DNA of 64,000 bases from Rhodobacteraceae bacterium UBA6796 (GTDB taxonomy: Bacteria; Pseudomonadota; Alphaproteobacteria; Rhodobacterales; Rhodobacteraceae), in the NCBI GenBank assembly GCA_002452815.1, contig DKFM01000023.1:79338-143337 (forward strand), in the 5' to 3' direction. Positions 50,633 to 58,647 of this stretch are shown in pieces (position 1 is the first letter of the stretch; each line of letters opens with the position of its first letter). Position numbers and translations under genes: made by a program. The notes under the pieces were generated by a model. The model was not told the DNA's origin. It worked only from the letters and a program-made list of their open reading frames with translations, and made no database searches.

Positions 50633-52219
50633 TCAGCGGGACTTGAACAGTGATCCCAGCACGCCGCGCACCAGTTGCTGCCCGGCCTTGCTGCCCAATT
50701 GCCGCGCCAGGCTTTTGCCGAAGGTCTCGATAATCGAATCCGACCGGGAGGCAGATTTCCGGCGCGTACTGCTGGCGGATTTCTCGGGCTTGACCGGATC
50801 GAACCGACGCGCCTGTTTGAATTCACGCGCCCGCGCGGCCTCTTCTTTGGCAGAAGCGGCCTCTGCCGCCTCGCGGGCCTCGGCCTCGGCGGCCTCTTGC
50901 GCCGCCGCAGCCGCCCGTGCGCCCAGAATTTCAAAGGCCGACTCGCGGTCGATGGTCTTGTCGTATTTCAACCCGAAGGGCGAGGATTGCACGATCGCGC
51001 GGCGTTCTTCGGGTGACAACGGTCCGAGCCGCGATTGCGGCGGGCGCACCAGCGTGCGTTCGACAATCCCCGGCACACCCTTGTTTTGCAGGAACGAGGT
51101 CACCGCCTCGCCGGTGCCGACCTCCTTGATCGCGTCCTCGGTGTCGAAGCGCGGGTTCGGGCGGTAGTTTTCGGCGGCGCGTTTCAGATCCTTCTGATCC
51201 TTGGCCGTGAAGGCGCGCAGCGCGTGCTGCACCCGGTTGCCCAGCTGGCCCAGAATATCCTCGGGCACATCGGCGGGGTTTTGCGTGATGAAATAGATCC
51301 CCACGCCCTTGGACCGGATCAGCCGCGCGACCTGTTCCACCTTGTCGATCAGGGCCTTGGGCGCGTCGTCGAACAGCAGATGCGCCTCGTCGAAGAAAAA
51401 CACGAAGCGCGGGCGCTCGGGGTCGCCGACCTCGGGCAGTTCCTCGAACAGTTCGGACAAGAGCCACAGCAGAAAGGTCGCGTACAGCCGGGGCGACGAC
51501 ATCAGCTTGTCGGCGGCCAGAATGTTGATCCGCCCCCGCCCGTCAGCGGCCAGGGTCATCATGTCCGACAGCGCCAGCGCCGGTTCGCCAAAGAATTTCG
51601 TCGCACCCTGGGTTTCCAGCACCAGCAACTGACGCTGGATCGCGCCCACGGTCTGCGGCGCGACATTGCCGTAACGCATGCCGATCTCGTCGGCGTTTTC
51701 CCCGACATACAGCAGCATCGCCCGCAGATCGGCCAAATCCAGCAGGGCCAGCCCCTCGGCATCGGCCAGATGGAAGGCGATGTTCAGAACGCCTTCCTGC
51801 GCCTCGGACAGACCCATCAGCCGCGACAGCAGCAGCGGCCCCATTTCCGTCACGGTGGTGCGCACCGGATGGCCCTGTTCCCCGAACATGTCCCAGAAGG
51901 TCACCGGAAAATCGCGATAGCTCAGCTCGTAACCGATGGTGTCGGCGCGCTTCTGGAACGCATCGTGCAGCTTGCCCGAGGCGCTGCCCGCCATCGCGAT
52001 GCCGGCAAGATCCCCCTTCACATCGGCCATGAACACCGGCACGCCCGCGCTGGAAAACGCCTCGGCCAGGATCTGCAGCGTGACGGTTTTGCCGGTGCCG
52101 GTGGCCCCCGCGATCAGACCGTGACGGTTACCGTATTTCAGCAGAAGTTCCTGCGGCGTGGCATAGCCTTCGCCGCCGCCGCCCACGAAAATTCCTGTTT
52201 CGGTCAGAACCCCGGTCAT
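50633..52219 (-). CDS. HerA-like ATPase (DUF853 helicase family)
   Basis: The 528-residue ATPase has Walker [20 protein letters not shown] near residue 39, then [10 protein letters not shown], and Walker [17 protein letters not shown] with sensor residues [17 protein letters not shown] behind. It matches the HerA-like/DUF853 (YjgR) family: the first 370 residues are the ATPase and the C-terminal part ends with an Ala-rich, highly charged stretch ([36 protein letters not shown]), probably a coiled coil. The family is hexameric and thought to move DNA, but its role in bacteria is not settled. The start at 52219 has GAGGG upstream. The 464 bp beyond the start holds no protein gene. Confidence 0.88.
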   Translation of the reverse strand: MTGVLTETGIFVGGGGEGYATPQELLLKYGNRHGLIAGATGTGKTVTLQILAEAFSSAGVPVFMADVKGDLAGIAMAGSASGKLHDAFQKRADTIGYELSYRDFPVTFWDMFGEQGHPVRTTVTEMGPLLLSRLMGLSEAQEGVLNIAFHLADAEGLALLDLADLRAMLLYVGENADEIGMRYGNVAPQTVGAIQRQLLVLETQGATKFFGEPALALSDMMTLAADGRGRINILAADKLMSSPRLYATFLLWLLSELFEELPEVGDPERPRFVFFFDEAHLLFDDAPKALIDKVEQVARLIRSKGVGIYFITQNPADVPEDILGQLGNRVQHALRAFTAKDQKDLKRAAENYRPNPRFDTEDAIKEVGTGEAVTSFLQNKGVPGIVERTLVRPPQSRLGPLSPEERRAIVQSSPFGLKYDKTIDRESAFEILGARAAAAAQEAAEAEAREAAEAASAKEEAARAREFKQARRFDPVKPEKSASSTRRKSASRSDSIIETFGKSLARQLGSKAGQQLVRGVLGSLFKSR

Positions 52220-52259
52220 GCCGCCCTCTTTATACAAAGTGTCGTTAGTTGGTTAGCGG

Positions 52260-52377
52260 CAAGAATACTTATTTAACCATTCTGTGCCAGTGTTGATCTG
52301 TCCCGCGGGTGACCTCCGTGTTGCTCGGGACGCTTCCTCCCTGTCAGACTGGCCGCGCCTTCGGGCGCGGCTTTTTT
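52260..52377 (+). ncRNA. Candidate small RNA with CCUCC loops
   Basis: In the non-coding gap between herA-like and ialB-like genes, a stem GTCCCG (52300-52305) pairs with CGGGAC (52326-52331), and its 20-base loop contains ACCTCC (52312-52317). Then a single-stranded linker with TCCTCCC (52335-52341) leads into a terminator at 52352-52377. CCUCC-rich loops followed by a terminator are the layout of the CcsR/cuckoo type of Rhodobacter small RNAs. The upstream end is uncertain; AT-rich TATTTA at 52270 may be a -10 box. This is a structural prediction only. Confidence 0.5.
52352..52377 (+). terminator. Intrinsic terminator with UUCG loop
   Basis: GCCGCGCC (52352-52359), TTCG and GGCGCGGC (52364-52371) are followed by six T. 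No protein gene on the plus strand ends near it: the nearest plus-strand gene upstream ends at 50558. So it very likely ends a small RNA, or reads through from an unannotated transcript. Confidence 0.9.
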
Positions 52378-52415
52378 CTTGCAAAACAGGGGTTTGAGAC
52401 ATCTGTTTTTGCCTG

Positions 52416-52521
52416 TTGACGGATCGCCCGATCCGTTTTAGCAATTGTACCAATGACAAAGTCGGCTGGTCTGACAGGGAAACAACGGGAAAGGGTTCCG
52501 AACGCGGAACCCTTTCTTTTT
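52416..52521 (+). ncRNA. Possible second small RNA or leader of the IalB-type gene
   Basis: TTGACG (52416-52421), a 17 bp spacer and TAGCAA (52439-52444) resemble a promoter, with a palindrome CGGATC-GCCC-GATCCG (52420-52435) over the spacer. A transcript starting near 52450 would end at the terminator AAAGGGTTCCG-AACG-CGGAACCCTTT followed by CTTTTT (52490-52521), giving about 72 bases. The palindrome followed by TTTT could also be a third terminator, so this reading is ambiguous. No protein is encoded. Confidence 0.4.
52490..52521 (+). terminator. Intrinsic terminator upstream of the IalB-type gene
   Basis: A perfect eleven-base stem AAAGGGTTCCG (52490-52500) and CGGAACCCTTT (52505-52515), loop AACG, is followed by CTTTTT. 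It ends a transcript upstream of the gene at 52684, or acts as an attenuator in its leader. The rest of the interval, to 52683, shows nothing I can name. Confidence 0.85.
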
Positions 52522-52683
52522 CCGCCCGCCCCCAAACGTCGGCCCACGGCATGCGACGGGCGCGACCGGCTCACGAAACTGTGGTGGCAAAGCGGCGCTT
52601 ACGCCCGCCGGGACCCGATTTCGCCCCTGACTCTGCGCGCCGCCCGTGCTAGAAGCGCGCCATCCCTTCTAAGGATGAAAGAC

Positions 52684-53352
52684 ATGATGAAGCTGACCAA
52701 TCCCCTCGTGATCGCGCTGGCGATCGGCCTGACCGCTTCGGCCGCGACCGCGCAGGATACCGCGGCTCCCGCAGCCGACACGGCCACCCCGGCCGCAGAG
52801 ACGCCCGCCGCCGACGCGCCCGCAGCTGCCCCCGAGGCGCCCGCCGCCGACACCGCTGCCCCCGCAGCGGAAGCGCCCGCCGCTGACGGCCCCGGCACCA
52901 CTTATATCGCCGAAACGATCGGCGACTGGGGCATCCAGTGCGTGCGCACCGAAAGCGGCAACGATCCGTGCCAGATGTATCAGCTGCTGAAAGATGCCGA
53001 CGGCAACAGCGTCGCGGATATCTCGATGTTCGCCCTGCCCAAGGGTGGCAAGGCCGTTGCCGGGGCCACGATCATGACCCCGCTGGAGACCCTGCTGACC
53101 CAGAACGTCGTTCTGAAGGTCGACAGCTCGGAACCGCGCGTCTATCCGTTCACCTTCTGCGCCCAGGTCGGCTGCTTCAGCCGCATCGGCCTGACCGCCG
53201 AGGAACTCGCCGCCTACAAGAAGGGCAACAAGGTGCAACTGACCGTGGTGCCGATGGTCGCGCCCGACAAGAAAGTGCAGCTCGACATCTCGCTCAAGGG
53301 TTTCACCGCGGCCTATGATAAGGTTGCGGAAATGAACGCTGACAACCAATAA
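52684..53352 (+). CDS. Invasion-associated locus B (IalB) family protein
   Basis: The 222-residue exported protein has a signal peptide (MMKLTNPLVIALAIGLTASAATAQ) followed by a low-complexity Ala/Pro/Asp/Glu stretch (about residues 27-75, imperfect repeats of AAPAAD/TPAAE). The folded part matches IalB: IGDWGIQC, GNDPCQMYQLLKDADGN, AQVGCFSRIGLTAEEL, VQLTVVPM and FTAAYDKV. Two Cys pairs are visible and likely form disulfides. IalB was named in Bartonella, but the family is widespread in alphaproteobacteria as periplasmic or envelope proteins of unknown role, so the name does not imply virulence. Several ATG codons at 52675, 52684 and 52687 compete; 52684 has AAGGA at best distance. Confidence 0.88.
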   Translation: MMKLTNPLVIALAIGLTASAATAQDTAAPAADTATPAAETPAADAPAAAPEAPAADTAAPAAEAPAADGPGTTYIAETIGDWGIQCVRTESGNDPCQMYQLLKDADGNSVADISMFALPKGGKAVAGATIMTPLETLLTQNVVLKVDSSEPRVYPFTFCAQVGCFSRIGLTAEELAAYKKGNKVQLTVVPMVAPDKKVQLDISLKGFTAAYDKVAEMNADNQ

Positions 53353-53398
53353 GGCGAGGGGCGCATCAAGATCGCCCCGCAACCTATTGAAAACAAAG

Positions 53399-53426
53399 CG
53401 CCGCCTCGATCCGGGGCGGCGTTTTT
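53399..53426. terminator. Intrinsic terminator between IalB-type and ketoacyl synthase genes
   Basis: CGCCGCC (53399-53405) and GGCGGCG (53415-53421), with a nine-base loop, are followed by TTTTTC. An additional stem GGGGCG (53358-53363) and CGCCCC (53373-53378) lies just before it. Both converging genes may use it. Confidence 0.8.
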
Positions 53427-53442
53427 CATGGCGGGAAACAGG

Positions 53443-54651
53443 TCAGACGCGCGCCAGCGCCAGCACCGCATTGAGCCCGCCGAAGGCAAAGGCGTTTGAC
53501 AGAACCGCGTCGACCCGGGCCTGCCGCGCCACGTTGGGCACCACATCCAGATCGCAATCGGGATCATCGGCGCGATGGTTGATCGTCGGCGCAATCACGC
53601 CCTCGCGCAGCGCCAGCAGGCAGGCCAGCAGCTCGACCGCGCCGGTGCCGCCGATGCAATGGCCATGCATCGCTTTGGTCGACGACACCATCACCCGATC
53701 CGCCGCCGGGCCGAACACCTGCCGGATCGCGGCAACCTCGGTGCGGTCATTGGCCGCCGTGCCGGTGCCATGGGCGTTGATATAGCCGACCTGATCGGGG
53801 GAAAGCCCGGCATCGTTCAGCGCGCCCCGAATGGCCCGTGCCGCGCCCTCGGGGCTGGGCATCACGATGTCGCCCGCATCCGAGGTCATGGCAAAGCCAT
53901 TGATTTCCGCCAGAATTTCGGCGCCGCGCGCGCGGGCATGGTCATAGTCTTCCAGCACGAAGACGCCTGCGCCCTCGCCCTGCACCATGCCGTTGCGGTC
54001 CGCGCTGAACGGGCGGCAGCCGTCGGTCGACATCACGCGCAACCCCTCCCACGCCTTCAGCCCCCCGAAATTCAGCATCGATTCCGAACCGCCCGCCAGC
54101 ATGCCATCGGCCATGCCTGCGCGGATCATCTGGAACGCCAGCCCGATCGCGTGGTTCGAGCTGGAACAGGCGGTCGCGACCGAGAAACTCGGCCCCTGCA
54201 ACCCATAGCCCATCGAGATATGCGAACAGGCCGCGTTGTTCATCAGCCTAGGCACGGTAAAGGGATGCACGCGGTTCTTGCCCTCGGCAAAGACGGTGCG
54301 GAAGGCATCGTTGACGGTGCCGTTGCCGCCACCCGCCGTGCCCATCACGCAGCCCCAGCGGGTCGGATCGCCGGGCGCGCCCGGCAGCCCGGCCTGCGCC
54401 ATCGCCTGCGCCGCCGCGACCAGCGCGAATTGGGTGAACAGGTCATAAAACGCCAGCTTGCCGCGTTCGAAATGCGCCTCGGGCTGCCAGCCCTGCACCT
54501 GCGCGCCGATTTGCACGCTCAACCGCTCGACATCCGGGAAATTCAGCGTCCCGATGCCGCAGCGCCCCTCGGCCATCGCAGCGAAGGTGCCAGGGACATC
54601 TTGCGCCAGCGCGTTGACGGTCCCGGCCCCGGTGATGACAACGCGCCGCAT
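53443..54651 (-). CDS. Beta-ketoacyl-ACP synthase (FabF-like)
   Basis: The 402-residue condensing enzyme has a thiolase fold. The catalytic triad can be placed: Cys162 in SVATACSSSNHAIG, His294 in YINAHGTGTAAND and His331 in STKAMHGHCIGGTG. Further FabF features are GGSESMLNFGGLKAWEGL and RPFSADRNGMVQGEGAG. It extends an acyl-ACP by two carbons with malonyl-ACP, giving a 3-oxoacyl-ACP. It begins 4 bp after an acyl carrier protein gene and 300 bp from an LpxD gene in the same direction. It is divergent from a typical housekeeping FabF at several positions, for example KAMHGH where KSMTGH is usual. It may be a dedicated enzyme of the lipid A block rather than a general synthase. Confidence 0.9.
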   Translation of the reverse strand: MRRVVITGAGTVNALAQDVPGTFAAMAEGRCGIGTLNFPDVERLSVQIGAQVQGWQPEAHFERGKLAFYDLFTQFALVAAAQAMAQAGLPGAPGDPTRWGCVMGTAGGGNGTVNDAFRTVFAEGKNRVHPFTVPRLMNNAACSHISMGYGLQGPSFSVATACSSSNHAIGLAFQMIRAGMADGMLAGGSESMLNFGGLKAWEGLRVMSTDGCRPFSADRNGMVQGEGAGVFVLEDYDHARARGAEILAEINGFAMTSDAGDIVMPSPEGAARAIRGALNDAGLSPDQVGYINAHGTGTAANDRTEVAAIRQVFGPAADRVMVSSTKAMHGHCIGGTGAVELLACLLALREGVIAPTINHRADDPDCDLDVVPNVARQARVDAVLSNAFAFGGLNAVLALARV

Positions 54652-54655
54652 TCGT

Positions 54656-54931
54656 TCAGGCCGCGGCCGGGGCGGGCCCCGCGATCATCCGCTCGACCGC
54701 GCGCACGATGGCGCCGACCGAGGAAATGTCGAAGTCGGATTGCGAAGGCTCGTTGGCATTGAACGGAACCGAAATGTTGAACGCCTCTTCAATGGCGAAA
54801 ATCATCTCGACCAGCCCGAGACTGTCGAGCCCCAGCTCGTCCAGCGTCATGTCGGGGTGCACCTCGGCCGGTTCCAGAACCGCCTCGCGGGCGATGATGC
54901 TGATGATTTGATCTTGCACGTCGGGCCTCAT
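54656..54931 (-). CDS. Dedicated acyl carrier protein
   Basis: The 91-residue ACP is longer and less acidic than the housekeeping ACP (about 77-80). The phosphopantetheine site is Ser37 in LGLDSLGLVEMIFAIEEAFN. The first helix (VQDQIISIIAREAVLEPAEV) and the late region SDFDISSVGAIVRAVERM fit a carrier fold. It lies between an LpxD gene (9 bp) and a ketoacyl synthase gene (4 bp) on one strand. In other alphaproteobacteria special ACPs (AcpXL) carry unusual lipid A acyl chains, but this one is not clearly AcpXL by sequence. Confidence 0.92.
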   Translation of the reverse strand: MRPDVQDQIISIIAREAVLEPAEVHPDMTLDELGLDSLGLVEMIFAIEEAFNISVPFNANEPSQSDFDISSVGAIVRAVERMIAGPAPAAA

Positions 54932-54940
54932 GGTTTGCCG

Positions 54941-56041
54941 TTACTCCGCGCTCCCCTTTTGGGTCAGTTTTGCAACAGTTTCGCGAAGCTCGGCCACTTG
55001 TGCAAACAATCTTGTCAGGCGGCGGATATTTTTCCACGCTTCGACATGGGTTTCCATCTTGATCGCCGGATAGCCGAGCAACACGCGCCCGGCCGGGGCA
55101 TTGCTGAAAATCTTGGTCGCCCCGCCCGCGATCACATCGTCGCCGACAAAGATATTGTCGCTGACACCGCATTGCCCGGCCAGAACCACGCGGTTGCCGA
55201 TCCGGCTGGACCCGGCGATGCCGACCTGACCGCACAGCAGGCAATCCTCGCCCACCTGCACGTTATGGCCGACATGCACGAGGTTATCGAGCTTGGTGCC
55301 GCGCCCGATGCTGGTTGCGCGCACGGTCCCGCGGTCGACGGTGGCATTGGCGCCGACCTCGACATCGTCGCCGATCTGCACGGTGCCCAGGCTGTGAATC
55401 CGGGTCCAGGATTGCGGATGGATTTCCTCGCGGTGGCCCAGCGTCTCGCGGATCTCCTCGATCCCGGATTTTTCCGGGGTGACGAAGGAAAACCCGTCGG
55501 CGCCGATCACCGCGCCCGGCTGACAAATGAAGCGGTGACCGATCACCACCCGCGCGCCGATCCGCACGCCTTGCAGGATCAGGGCGTCATCCCCGATCCG
55601 CGCGCCTTCGGCAATGCTGACATGGGCGGCGATGCGGGCATTCGCGCCGATCTGCACGCCGCGACCGATCACCACGAAGGGGCCGATGGCCGCGCCGGGC
55701 CCGATCAGCGCGGAAGGGTCGATCACGGCGCTTGGGTGCACCCCCGGCGCGATCTCGGGGCCCGGATCGAAGGCGCGGCTCAGCCCGGCCATCGCCAGCC
55801 GCGGGCGCGCCACGAAGATCGCGGCCTTCAGGCCATAGCCTTGCCAGTCGGCCCCCTCCCACAGGATCGCCGCCTGCGCCTGGCCCTGCGCCAACCCCGG
55901 CGCATATTTCGCATCCATCGCCAGCGCGATCTGCCGCGGGCCGGCGCTGGCGGGTTCCGAGGCGCTGTCGATCGGCAGGCTCAGATCGCCCTCAGCGCGG
56001 GCATTCAACGCACGGGCAATGGTTTCAACGGTATGCGCCAT
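54941..56041 (-). CDS. lpxD: UDP-3-O-acylglucosamine N-acyltransferase
   Basis: The 366-residue LpxD transfers an acyl chain from ACP to the amino group of UDP-3-O-acylglucosamine in lipid A assembly. An N-terminal uridine-binding-like domain (residues 1-95) precedes hexapeptide repeats of a left-handed beta-helix (GVHPSAVIDPSALIGPGAAIG to SNIFVGDDV). The catalytic His is likely H259 in HVGHNV. Residues 190-215 (PEKSGIEEIRETLGHREEIHPQ) form an insertion relative to the E. coli enzyme; I believe it is common in this lineage. The C-terminal helix (EAWKNIRRLTRLFAQVAELRETVAKL) is a coiled coil. The operon with ACP and ketoacyl synthase is unusual. Whether the genome has a second lpxD in a fabZ-lpxA-lpxB cluster cannot be seen here. 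Confidence 0.92.
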   Translation of the reverse strand: MAHTVETIARALNARAEGDLSLPIDSASEPASAGPRQIALAMDAKYAPGLAQGQAQAAILWEGADWQGYGLKAAIFVARPRLAMAGLSRAFDPGPEIAPGVHPSAVIDPSALIGPGAAIGPFVVIGRGVQIGANARIAAHVSIAEGARIGDDALILQGVRIGARVVIGHRFICQPGAVIGADGFSFVTPEKSGIEEIRETLGHREEIHPQSWTRIHSLGTVQIGDDVEVGANATVDRGTVRATSIGRGTKLDNLVHVGHNVQVGEDCLLCGQVGIAGSSRIGNRVVLAGQCGVSDNIFVGDDVIAGGATKIFSNAPAGRVLLGYPAIKMETHVEAWKNIRRLTRLFAQVAELRETVAKLTQKGSAE

Positions 56042-56091
56042 CGGCAGGCCCTTTCGATCAGGCGACGCGATCACCGCGCCCTGCCCCCGAT

Positions 56092-57711
56092 TTAATGCGC
56101 GGCGCCCGGCAATTCCACCCCGGCTTTCGCCAGCGCCGCCCAAAGCGTGCCGTCTCGGCCATAGACATCGCGGCGGTATTCCATCTTGCCGCGCGCCGTG
56201 GGCCAGGCGGTGAAATAGACCAGATGCACCGGCACCGGCTGGTCCAGCTTCACAGTGGTTTCCGCGCCGGTGCGCAGGATGCGCTGGAAATAGCCTTCGG
56301 GGTCATCGGTCTGCGGCGCCAGCAGCGCATAGGCCAGATCGAAGGGCTTGCCCACGCGGATGCAGCCATGGCTGTAGGCGCGCACCTCTTTCTGGAACAG
56401 CGACTTCGACGGCGTGTCATGCAGATAGATGTTGTATTTGTTCGGGAACAAAAATTTCACCAGCCCGAGCGCGTTCCCGTCCGAGGGCGGCTGCTTCATC
56501 GCAAAGGGGAAGTTCCGGGCGTTGTAAGAGGCGAAATTCACCGCCGAGCGCGGCACCGTGCGGCCGCGGCTGTCGACCAGCTTGATATGGCCCGCCGCAT
56601 TGGGGTTACGCTGCATCATCGGCAGGTATTCCTTGACGGTGATCGAGCGCGGCACATGCCAGCTCGGGTTGATCACCATCATTTCCATCTCGTCCGAGAA
56701 TTCGGGGGTGCGGCGGTCGGATTGATTTTGCCCGACAACCGTGACGCTCTCGAAGCTCTGCTTGCCGTGGTCGATGATACGGACGCTGAAATCGGTGATG
56801 TTGACCCAGATGTGGCGCGCGCCCAGGTCGATACCGTTCATCCAGCGCAGCCGCTCCATCGCGACAAGGATCGACTGCAGACGTTCCTGCGGGCTGCGGT
56901 TGATCTCGGTCAGCGTGCCCGCGCCCGCAACGCCATCCGGGGTGATGCCCAGATCGAACTGATATTGCTGAACCGCCTTTTGCAGATCGCCGTCGTATTC
57001 GGCCGTCGCCGTGCGGCCCAGATAGCCCATCGCCTGCAACCGGTCGCGCAGCGCCACCACCGCCGGGCCCTGATCGCCCGGGCGCAGCGCCTTGGCGGGA
57101 ACCGGCGCGCCCCAGCCCCCCTGCGCCAGCTGCGCTTCGAGGTCGAGCTTGGCCTTCATCAGCAACGCGTATTGCGGCGCATGCGGGGCCAGCGCGCGCA
57201 GGAAGGGCGCGGGCGCCTCGGCCCCGGCAATTCCGGTCAGTAGCTCCAGCCCGTCGCGGCGCGGGATCTGGCGCACGATGCCGCTGTCGATCTTGGCGGG
57301 CTCCAGAATCCCGTTCGACACGTCATGGGCATAATCGAGGAACGCACGCGACATCGCCACTTCCAGCAGGCCCCGTTCGCGTTCGGACCGGATCGCGGCA
57401 AAGCGCGCGCGCAGACCTTCGGCATCGTAGCGGCTGGCAGGCAAGCCATGCGCCGCGGCCCCATCAAGCGCGCGCAGCAAGGCACCACGGCGTGCGGCAT
57501 CCGCGCCAGTGGTCCAGATCGGGGCATAATCGCGCTGCGCATAGAACGCGGCAAGCGCCTGATCGGCGGCGGCCTGTTCGGCAATCGCCTGGGTAAAGCC
57601 CGAGATCGTCGCCCCTTGCAGCGCAGACTGGGCAGCCCCGGCCCCCGGCGCCATGGCCAGAAATGCCGCGAAAATAGCCACACCACACCGCAACCTCACC
57701 GCAACCGACAT
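56092..57711 (-). CDS. L,D-transpeptidase (YcbB-like)
   Basis: The 539-residue exported protein has a signal peptide (RLRCGVAIFAAFLAMAPGAGA). Next comes a YcbB-like scaffold (APIWTTGADAARRGALLRALDGAAAHGLP, then LDYAHDVSNG). A peptidoglycan-binding domain follows (GDQGPAVVALRDRLQAMGYLG). Then the catalytic domain has HDTPSKSLFQKEVRAYSHGCIRVGK, with the nucleophile Cys in SHGC and His three residues before it. It forms 3-3 crosslinks in peptidoglycan or attaches proteins to it. The ATG at 57711 has GGGG upstream; the longer frame begins with TTG. It is the first gene of the LpxD operon strand (50 bp upstream of lpxD) and divergent from a DUF882 hydrolase gene. Confidence 0.93.
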   Translation of the reverse strand: MSVAVRLRCGVAIFAAFLAMAPGAGAAQSALQGATISGFTQAIAEQAAADQALAAFYAQRDYAPIWTTGADAARRGALLRALDGAAAHGLPASRYDAEGLRARFAAIRSERERGLLEVAMSRAFLDYAHDVSNGILEPAKIDSGIVRQIPRRDGLELLTGIAGAEAPAPFLRALAPHAPQYALLMKAKLDLEAQLAQGGWGAPVPAKALRPGDQGPAVVALRDRLQAMGYLGRTATAEYDGDLQKAVQQYQFDLGITPDGVAGAGTLTEINRSPQERLQSILVAMERLRWMNGIDLGARHIWVNITDFSVRIIDHGKQSFESVTVVGQNQSDRRTPEFSDEMEMMVINPSWHVPRSITVKEYLPMMQRNPNAAGHIKLVDSRGRTVPRSAVNFASYNARNFPFAMKQPPSDGNALGLVKFLFPNKYNIYLHDTPSKSLFQKEVRAYSHGCIRVGKPFDLAYALLAPQTDDPEGYFQRILRTGAETTVKLDQPVPVHLVYFTAWPTARGKMEYRRDVYGRDGTLWAALAKAGVELPGAAH

Positions 57712-58025
57712 CTTTACCCCGATATTCAAAACCCTATCGGCGCAAATTCAGGGAAAACCCCGCCCCTGTCCAGAGTTTGCCCCCCGTCCCCTGCACGCCT
57801 GCCACCGGCCGATGCAGCCCCGCCACAGGCGCGCAGCCCCCGCAGAGCCCCGCAATGCCTGCCATTTGAGCAGAAACCTGCCGATTGGGCCCCATACTAC
57901 CGTTAACGGGGAAATCAACAGTTGGAAGCAGAATCACGCTGTGCCATAACTGTGCCATCGTTTGGGGTTAAGAACGCGTTAAGCCACTGGTACATGTGGC
58001 ACAAAAGGCAGGACAGGCGAACAGA
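57712..58025. promoter_or_regulatory. 314 bp divergent promoter region with GTGCCA boxes
   Basis: This gap separates the divergent L,D-transpeptidase and DUF882 genes. Most of 57740-57880 is C-rich and holds nothing I can name. Near the DUF882 gene, CTGTGCCAT occurs twice in direct orientation, at 57939-57947 and 57950-57958 (period 11), and an inverted GTGCCA core at 57997-58002 (TGGCAC). The three boxes could form a regulator site at helical spacing. A TTAAG pair (57967-57971 and 57979-57983) stands between them. Confidence 0.5.
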
Positions 58026-58586
58026 ATGAGCATGACGACACTGACCCGGCGTGGGCTTTTGGGAGCCTTTGCAGCCACCATGGTGACAGCAGCCCCCACC
58101 ATGAGCAACGCCTTCGGAATTCTGCGCGGCGCAGGCGACATCCGCCGCATCCGCATGTACTCGGGACGCACCGGCGAAAGCATCGACACGGTCTATTGGA
58201 TCGAAGGTGAATACGTCAAAGAAGCCCTGAAAGAAATCAACCACTTCATGCGCGACTGGCGCAACAATCAGGTCATCGGCATCGACCCGCGCACGGTGGA
58301 CATCGCCGCCGCCTCGCACCGGCTGATGGATGTGTCCGAACCCTACATGATGCTGTCGGGCTATCGCTCGCCCGCGACCAATGCGATGCTGCGCTCGCGG
58401 TCCAAGGGTGTTGCCAAGAATTCGCTGCACATGAAGGGCATGGCCGCCGACCTGCGCCTGAAATCGCGTTCGGTCGGGCAGATCTACAGCGCCGCGACCG
58501 CCTGCCATGCCGGGGGCGTGGGCCGCTACAACCGCTCGAACTTCGTGCATATGGATTGCGGGCAGGTCCGCACCTGGAACGGCTGA
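58026..58586 (+). CDS. Tat-exported murein hydrolase (DUF882/YcbK family)
   Basis: This 186-residue protein starts with a twin-arginine signal (MTTLTRRGLLGAFAATMVTAAPT). The mature part matches the DUF882/peptidase M15A_3 family, related to murein endopeptidase YcbK/MepK: MMLSGYRSPATNAML, then a metal site KNSLHMKGMAADLRL with H and D, and NFVHMDCGQVRTWNG with a further His. It would cleave peptidoglycan crossbridges in the periplasm; MepK of E. coli cuts the 3-3 crosslinks made by L,D-transpeptidases, and the divergent neighbour is such an enzyme. The start at 58026 (after GGCGAACAGA) is supported by the Tat motif; the next codon MTT could also serve. Confidence 0.9.
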   Translation: MSMTTLTRRGLLGAFAATMVTAAPTMSNAFGILRGAGDIRRIRMYSGRTGESIDTVYWIEGEYVKEALKEINHFMRDWRNNQVIGIDPRTVDIAAASHRLMDVSEPYMMLSGYRSPATNAMLRSRSKGVAKNSLHMKGMAADLRLKSRSVGQIYSAATACHAGGVGRYNRSNFVHMDCGQVRTWNG

Positions 58587-58617
58587 GCCGATCCGATCCT
58601 TCCCGACTTGCAGAACA

Positions 58618-58644
58618 AGCGCCGCTTTCGCGGCGCTTTTCCGT
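58618..58644. terminator. Intrinsic terminator after DUF882 gene
   Basis: A perfect nine-base stem AAGCGCCGC (58618-58626) and GCGGCGCTT (58631-58639), loop TTTC, is followed by TTCC. It stands between two converging genes (stops at 58586 and 58648) and can serve both. Confidence 0.88.
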
Positions 58645-58647
58645 TTC

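Noticed and set aside
52741..52900. Repetitive Ala/Pro/Asp codons in the IalB-type gene as a DNA repeat
   Set aside because: It is a low-complexity protein linker with imperfect units, not an array of equal DNA repeats; no CRISPR-like spacing.
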